From Heterostelium multicystogenum (lineage: Eukaryota; Evosea; Eumycetozoa; Acytosteliales; Acytosteliaceae), in the NCBI GenBank assembly GCA_003667245.1, contig RCNN01000404.1, positions 1 through 16,761 on the forward strand: a DNA stretch of 16,761 bases. Reading direction: 5' to 3'. The translations under genes and the position numbers were made by a program. The notes under the pieces are model-generated. The model searched no databases, was not told the DNA's origin, and was given only the letters and a program-made list of their open reading frames with translations. Of the stretch, positions 9,816 to 16,761 are shown piece by piece (positions within the stretch are counted from its first letter, which is position 1; each line of letters starts with the position of its first letter).

Positions 9816-11649
9816 ATGGATAGTTATAATATACCTAGTTATAGTTTTTATAATTGTGAACTCCACAACCATAGATTGGAGCTGATTTGCTATTGTTGTA
9901 ATGAGTTGATGTGTTCACAGTGTAGTCCGGATCACCGAAAACACAACTTTGACCATGTTGGTTCCATCAAGAAGTCTGTCCGACCCTTTAGACCAATTGA
10001 AATGAGCAGAAGTAGCAGTACCAGCAGCACCAGCAGCAACAATGGCTCGCTTTCCGATGCCGCCACCACCTTAGCATCCGTCTCTTCGGCTGCCATCAAC
10101 AATCCCATCAATAGAAGGATAGACATGATCTGGAACACTATCAATGAGCTCAAAGAATCTTACAATTCTCTTGATCAAGCTGAAAAACCAAATTTCCAAG
10201 TCGTTCCAGGAGATCCATGAAATGATGATGCGTGAGGAGTTTCGAATTAAGCAACCCATTATCGAAGAGAAACTGAAAATCTCTGACAACCTCGATACTC
10301 TTATTAAGGAACTCAACCAAATCAATAATATCATCAACAATATCTATGGATCAAATCACTATGATGATCGCACAATCAGTGTACGAGATAAGCGTATGTC
10401 CATCAACTCTTGTGCTGAGGTATTTGAAGAGGACGAAGAGAAATTCTTGGTGCCCGACATCAAACATATCATTGGATCCATCAATGACTCAAGAAATGTA
10501 CAAGAGTTTGTCAACAAAAATCGTAGCAATCTGTTCTATGAAGTTGGCAATGTTGCAAGCAATTGTGATCAAGACATCCTAATCCTAGAGTCCATCCAAA
10601 AATATTTCAAAATATACAGCAGCCAAGGTGCAAGTGAAACTAATGCTAGATACCAGTCGTTCCTCTCAAAAGTCCAGTTTAATGTGGTTGTCTCCAAAAA
10701 CTATGTCGATGAAATAAAATCCAACATAGACAAGGCCATCACGTTAGAGTCAAAAAGAAGAATAAATCATCTGCCTTTTGTTGATGACTTTACTTCCCTC
10801 CAGTCACAATCCTTCATACTGGCCACAGATAGTGATAAACTGGTCTCTTTGGTCAACATTTCTAAGAACAACAGCATCATGGTGGAGCACTTGGATTTCA
10901 GATTGAGTACACAGTGCAATCCCAATGCAATGGTCACTGCAGGTGAGCATGTCTATGTATTTGGTCATTATAACAACTCGAAAGAATATATAAAATGCAG
11001 TCAATTCTCAATTGAATCAAAGTCATTGAAACCATTAGAAACCTGTGGAACATTCTTCATAGAAGAAGCCAATTTTCTGTCTGCCTGCTACGATGGAATC
11101 GACCATATGTATCTTGTAAACAATCGACCCATTGAAGTCTTGAAATTTAATCTCAAGACCCTAAGATTCCAGAGACTGTTTCAAGATACACAATCAACAA
11201 CGCATATTATCGCTTGTTTCTACTATAAACACCATCTCTACTTGATTTCCAAAAACAAGAGGATGATCTATCGAATGAGTCCAATCAGTAGACAGCTTTG
11301 TGAATACATGAAACTCGACAGTCAACTCGAACTTGGAGCATGTTGCACCGACGATAATGGAACTATGTATCTCTTCTACAGCGCACCATCCATTATTAGA
11401 TTCATTAAAATCAATCTTGAAAGCAAAGAGACCACCCGATGCCAAACTGTCAAGTTCATCTTTAACAACTATCTTGCGATGCTATTCAACAGAATAGGCG
11501 AGAATGAAAGCTACATCTACCTGATATCCGGCAGTAAACACGGAAACCATCTGTATTCCGTTGAGAGGGACACCTGGTCTAAACTGGATTGGAAAGATGA
11601 TTATGAAAGAACATTCTGTGGAGCAGCAATTGTAAAGACCAATCCCTAA
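9816..11649 (+). CDS. B-box zinc-finger protein with coiled coil and propeller-like tail, one frameshift
   Basis: The frame 9816-10220 and the frame continuing to 11649 overlap and join if one base is removed near the A/C run at 10180-10190; the product is then 610 residues. Residues ~14-47 form a B-box zinc finger with the Cys/His spacing CELHNHRLELICYCC, then CSQCSPDHRKHNFDH. A Ser/Thr-rich linker follows (SRSSSTSSTSSNNGS). Next is a helical, coiled-coil-prone region of Ile, Leu, Lys and Glu residues, including EIHEMMMREEFRIKQ. The last ~350 residues carry repeated short beta segments such as EHVYVFGHYNNS, HMYLVNNRPIEVLKF and GTMYLFYSAPSIIRF, suggesting a Kelch- or NHL-like propeller. The arrangement recalls TRIM proteins without a RING, and many dictyostelid genes share it. 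Function is unknown; protein binding is likely. AATAAA is at 11695. Confidence 0.75.
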
Positions 11650-11694
11650 TTTCTTGGATTGATCTAATTCAATGCATATCCTTGTATAAAAAGA

Positions 11695-11700
11695 AATAAA
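11695..11700 (+). terminator. Probable poly(A) signal of the B-box gene
   Basis: AATAAA occurs 46 bases after the TAA stop and just before a perfect 9-bp inverted repeat. It is a reasonable 3'-end signal by position. Confidence 0.4.
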
Positions 11701-11718
11701 TTATTACTAATTAAATTA

Positions 11719-11761
11719 TTGGTCTCAAATGAAAGAATAATGCCAATGATTGTGAGACCAA
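11719..11761. repeat. Perfect 9-bp inverted repeat in the 3' spacer
   Basis: TTGGTCTCA at 11719-11727 is matched exactly by TGAGACCAA at 11753-11761, leaving a 25-nt loop. The arms are far more G/C-rich than the surrounding DNA. The repeat lies between the B-box poly(A) signal and the RidA leader. It may form an RNA hairpin at the transcript end or be the trace of a small mobile element; no flanking target duplication was seen. Confidence 0.6.
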
Positions 11762-11898
11762 AAATGGAATGTCGGAACTGAACTTGATTGGATTGAATTA
11801 GATTCTGAAAATTTCAAAATTTATGCTTTCACATTTCATTTTTGTATTGACGACATCAGATAATTGTCAACAAAACATCAACAACCACAATAACAATC

Positions 11899-12424
11899 AT
11901 GTCAAAGAACGGACAATCATATATCTTGGATGATCGTGCCAAGGCACTTGCAAACTATCCACATATGCGTAAGGCTGGTGGCTTCTTGTTTGTCTCTGGT
12001 ATTTCATCGAGAAGACCAGACAACACCTATGAAGGTGTATGTAATTGTGTTTAGTTTCAAAAGAGAAACAGAGAGGTTGTGTGTTTTGTTTGAGACGAAA
12101 CTAACGAATTTGTGCTCAAACTACAATGTCTATAGGTAACCAAGCTTGAGGATGGTACTGTTAAGCTTTGCATTGAAGCACAAACCAGAGCAGTCATTGA
12201 GAACATTAGAACTATTTTAAAGTCGGCTGGTGCTGATTTGGAGCATATCATCGATGTGACCGTGTTCCTGGTTGACATGAAGGACTATGCATTATTCAAC
12301 AAGGTTTACAACGAATATTTCAATGCCGAAACCGGTCCAACTCGTACAACAGTAGCTGTTCACCAACTTCCTAATCCAAATTTTACTCATTGAAATCAAG
12401 TCAACTGCATTGGTACCACAATAA
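11899..12424 (+). CDS. RidA/YjgF/UK114-family deaminase, 2-aminomuconate-deaminase-like
   Basis: Exon 1 is 11899-12036, the intron 12037-12135 (GTATGT to CTATAG, 99 nt) and exon 2 runs from 12136. The protein is about 141 residues, usual for the family. Landmarks are [14 protein letters not shown] near residue 30, [20 protein letters not shown] in the middle helix, [12 protein letters not shown], and [15 protein letters not shown] with the conserved arginine that holds the substrate carboxylate. Members work as trimers and hydrolyse reactive enamine/imine intermediates to keto acids and ammonia, protecting PLP enzymes. The RKAGGF and SRRPDN context resembles the 2-aminomuconate deaminase branch. 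As sequenced, a four-T run near 12381-12384 shifts the frame to TGA at 12391. With three Ts the end reads [13 protein letters not shown] and stops at TAA 12422-12424. This is most likely a sequence error. Confidence 0.85.
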
Positions 12425-12972
12425 TAACCGATATCAGTAACACTTCCAATGTGAGATGGAACGAAATAACTTTATTAAAAACAATGTATTAAATTAAATA
12501 ACCTATAATAATATCATACAATAATAATAATAGTGATTCATTATGAATGTCCAAGAAACAGTCAACTTTTCTGTGGAATTTCGTTATTCTTTAGTTTGAC
12601 TTTTGTTTTTTTGTTTTTCAAATTTGGGTTGGGTGTGTGTAGAGAATTTTTTATTTTTAATGACACTGTGGTGTGTTCATAAAATATAATATAAACAATT
12701 TGATTTCAAATTATTATCATTATTTTCAACAATATTATTATTATTATTATTATTGTGAATTTGGGACAAATAATAATTTCAGTAATTGCACAGCCTACTT
12801 TTAATAGTAGTAGTACCAAAGCCTATCATCATAGCATCATCCTAACCAAATCTAGTGATATATATAATAGTTTGTAAAATTAGATTGTTTTTGATTGATT
12901 GACATTGACAGAAAGATATAAATAGATAGAGATAGATATAGTCGTTCAATTCGAAAAGAATAGAATAACACA
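12425..12972. other. Spacer between the RidA and SRP54 genes
   Basis: About 550 bases of A/T-rich DNA include a T-rich/GTGTG patch near 12600-12680 and an ATT repeat at 12732-12754. The last 100 bases are A/G-rich (GATATAAATAGATAGAG-like) and probably form the SRP54 core promoter and leader. No coding frame, tRNA or structured RNA was recognised. Confidence 0.5.
12732..12754. repeat. (ATT)n microsatellite
   Basis: About seven tandem ATT units lie in the spacer upstream of SRP54. Trinucleotide tracts of this kind are frequent in dictyostelid DNA. Confidence 0.75.
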
Positions 12973-14853
<1,881 letters not shown>

Positions 14854-15226
14854 AATTCATTCATTAAAAAATACACGATGCGAAAATGAACTACATTACA
14901 TTATTTATCCACCACTAAAGCGTTAACCTACCTAATAATAATAATAATAATTTTTTAAACCACAACAACTACTTGTACCTTTTTAATATGAAATTATTCA
15001 TATTCACTCAATGATGTTATCAGTCACGTGTTTATTTTTAATATGATTTCCCAATGAAACCTAGTGAATTGGTGCACACCCATTTTGGAGTTGGGTGAGT
15101 GGTTGGTTCATATCAATCATATGAAAATGAAGAACAATTTAATGTGAGAATGAACTGCGAGAGAAAGACTGATTTGCAAGAGGTGCATATTAACTGGCTA
15201 TTCGTCGTGAAAGTTTTTGAACCTCA
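14854..15226. other. Convergent spacer between SRP54 and the nuclease-like gene
   Basis: About 370 bases separate the two convergent 3' ends. A TAA trinucleotide run lies at 14933-14950. A more mixed stretch at 15050-15220 (TTGGTGCACACCCATTTTGG) contains no clear frame. Both genes presumably end transcription here, but no definite poly(A) signal was picked out on either strand. Confidence 0.45.
14933..14950. repeat. (TAA)n microsatellite
   Basis: Six tandem TAA units lie 3' of SRP54, followed by a T-run. Confidence 0.7.
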
Positions 15227-16477
15227 TCAATCATATTTCTGAGGGATATTCAAGTCGATGTCGATTGTAGGAGGAATGCCAGGAGGGACTCCAGCAGGAA
15301 TGCATCCATTGAAGATATCGGCACTTTGAAGTTGGAGCAGATATGGAGCAACCGCGGGTAGTGCTGCAACATATGGATGGTTGGCCAATGGATATCTGTA
15401 GCCATGTATCGAGGCATCTGGGACTCCCATTGGCCATGTTGCGCCAGGGGCTGGAGCTTGCCGAATCTGTTCCAATGATGTAACGGTGAGAGGTCGTGTA
15501 CCAAACGATACAACCCTGATCGGTCGGATTGGGTTTTGAAAAAGCACCTCTGTGGTACAAGAGAGCCAGCGCACAGAAGGTTGTAGGTCCAGCATGGCCG
15601 GATTCTGATTTGGATACCGAGGGAAGAGCTTGATGCTGATCACATACTGGATGTCTGTAGTTGGTCCGAGGTAGTTGACAGCTCGACGGTGGAGGTTGCG
15701 AAGATTTGAGAAGTGCCCACCAACTTCGATAATGACTGTAGGGAATGGTGAGTTCACTGGATTGGAGGGCAGGAGTCCTCCAGTAACAGGGTCGGGTCTT
15801 CTTCTTGGAATGACGCAGTTGTCTGGCATGTATAGGATGGCTGGCGTGACATCCATCATTCTTCCTTGTTCTCCAAGCAAGTGAGCGCGACGACCCTCAG
15901 TGATGTCATCCTTGACCCATGTGGCGATCCGCCCATGAACTCTTGACGGGTAGAGCTGCGTGATGTACACCGTTCCGTTGTCATACTGGAGCTTGACTTT
16001 TGGGTTGCGTCTCTCATAGTAGAGAAAGACATCCTTTGAGACATTCTCCTCAAGGACAAAAACGATCGGGCAGACTGGACACATCATCTTCTTGAAGATT
16101 CTGTACAACAGGAAGGAAGTGCTGGTGTTATGTGAATTAGAAAAGAGTTAGTAAATGAGAACAAATGTTTGAGTATAGTTGTTACTACCAACAATTTGAA
16201 GTTGTTCAACTCTGTCTGGGATCCATGGACCTGTCAATGTTGGAGGTGCAATCACTGCTGTTGGCATTGTTGCTAAAGGTTCATTCGAGGTAGATGAAGG
16301 GATGTTGTTGACGATATAAAGTATTGGATCAGGCTCTGAATCTAATGCAAGTGATGTGGATGATGATGAAGATGACGATGTCGTTGATAAAGATGGTAAA
16401 GCAGGGCCAGTGTAAGTCTTCTTCTGATGCTTTGCTTTGGCATCCCCTTGATTTGTCTGGGATCTCTTGTGTGCCAT
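15227..16477 (-). CDS. Uma2-like PD-(D/E)XK restriction-endonuclease-fold protein, two exons
   Basis: The start is taken at 16477 (MAHKRSQTNQ). Exon 1 has a basic patch KAKHQKK and a serine run, and ends near 16189. Exon 2 ends at TGA 15227-15229. Its core reads like the Uma2/DUF820 nuclease fold: a beta strand with MPDNCVIP (candidate metal Asp), then FPTVIIEVGGHFSNL (candidate Glu), a helix LRNLHRRAVNYL, and IQYVISIKLFPRY (candidate Lys in the xK position). The tail is Pro/Ala-rich and ends NIPQKYD. The intron probably starts at 16188 (GTAGTAAC) and contains an exact TACTAAC branch site (16153-16147). The best-spaced acceptor (16122) is one base out of phase, while a farther one (16075) is in phase. 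The gene looks more G/C-rich than most neighbours. Similar proteins occur in fungi and amoebae; function is unknown, and nuclease activity is inference. Confidence 0.65.
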
Positions 16478-16596
16478 CGAATGAGAGGAAATAACAGGGA
16501 ATAGATAAAGGAAGGAGAAGAGATATATATGAGAGAATGACACTAATGTTTTTTCCAAATTTAATTTAATCATTTGTGTTAGAAAAGAGCCAACAA
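16478..16596. promoter_or_regulatory. Possible bidirectional promoter region
   Basis: This 119-base A/T-rich gap separates the minus-strand nuclease-like start at 16477 from a possible plus-strand start at 16597. It contains TATATATG-like sequence at about 16522-16531. It would serve both genes if the right-hand one is real. A minus-strand open frame continues through it up to 16630, but this part reads as low-complexity and is better taken as leader. Confidence 0.3.
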
Positions 16597-16761
16597 ATGG
16601 ATGACAACACTTCACCCACCCACATCTCAAGGCTTAGGAACGTCAACATCAAACAGTCATCTAATGCTCTCAATCTAGACCCTAAAGCGTACGCAAATCC
16701 TTCACCAATTGCTCCAGGAGAGTCAATGCATGTGTCCCTCCCACTTACACTCTCTCTTCTG
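16597..16761 (+). CDS. Possible partial gene running off the right edge, unrecognised
   Basis: An open frame from ATG 16597 reaches the window end, 55 codons without a stop. Residues such as HISRLRNVNIKQSSNAL and PSPIAPGESMHVSLPL look coding. The P-I-A-P-G-x-S-x-x-V-S-L-P-L stretch loosely recalls the ear domain of beta-adaptins, where a hydrophobic strand follows PxxPG. That would make 16597 an internal position and not the start, with an acceptor such as TGTGTTAG at about 16575-16582 before it. Too little is present to decide; the call rests on openness and residue texture only. Confidence 0.3.
   Translation, partial: MDDNTSPTHISRLRNVNIKQSSNALNLDPKAYANPSPIAPGESMHVSLPLTLSLL

Noticed and set aside
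15231..15560. Second and third minus-strand frames plus a plus-strand frame inside 15250-15884
   Set aside because: They are shadows inside the nuclease-like exon, which is open in extra frames because it is G/C-richer and stop-poor.
16478..16630. N-terminal extension of the nuclease-like gene, starting at 16630
   Set aside because: The extra residues are an aromatic/Leu-rich translation of an A/T-rich promoter stretch, and the ATG at 16477 begins the basic, Ser-rich coding texture.

Overview
The window looks like nuclear DNA of a dictyostelid social amoeba or a close amoebozoan relative. Genes are packed tightly, spacers are A/T-rich, and introns are very short (57-114 nt) with GTAAGT/GTATGT-type donors and pyrimidine-AG acceptors. 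Start codons sit after A-rich leaders, most stops are TAA, and Ser, Asn and Gln runs are common. The families fit too: F-box/LRR-like paralogs, a microsomal P450 and a B-box protein with a propeller-like tail. The species cannot be fixed from the sequence alone.

Layout, left to right. 229-948 (+): a small gene with a probable START/SRPBCC-like lipid-binding fold. 1019-2600 (+): a heavily broken F-box/LRR-like gene. 2846-4394 (+): its tandem paralog, in better shape but still in several frame blocks. 4797-6690 (+): a complete seven-exon cytochrome P450 whose reading frame closes perfectly. 6874-8729 (+): a pentatricopeptide-repeat protein, probably mitochondrial. 8730-9815: a 1.1-kb spacer with a C-rich islet. 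9816-11649 (+): a B-box zinc-finger protein. 11899-12424 (+): a RidA-family deaminase with one intron. 12973-14853 (+): SRP54, six exons. 15227-16477 (-): a two-exon protein with a Uma2-like PD-(D/E)XK nuclease fold. 16597 to the right edge (+): a possible truncated divergent gene.

The strongest cross-cutting signal is that nearly every gene except the P450 carries one-base gains or losses, mostly in short homopolymers, while splice sites and protein similarity stay good. SRP54, normally essential and single-copy, has five such shifts in one 152-nt exon, one in-frame TAA and one further shift. This pattern points to draft-assembly errors of the pyrosequencing type more than to wholesale gene death. 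The first F-box/LRR copy is broken far more often and is probably a true pseudogene.

The genes do not form an operon or a single pathway. They cover protein targeting (SRP54), reactive imine clearance (RidA), organellar RNA metabolism (PPR), oxidation chemistry (P450), a lineage-expanded F-box family and one nuclease-like gene of probable mobile or foreign ancestry. I saw no tRNA, rRNA, CRISPR array or complete transposon.
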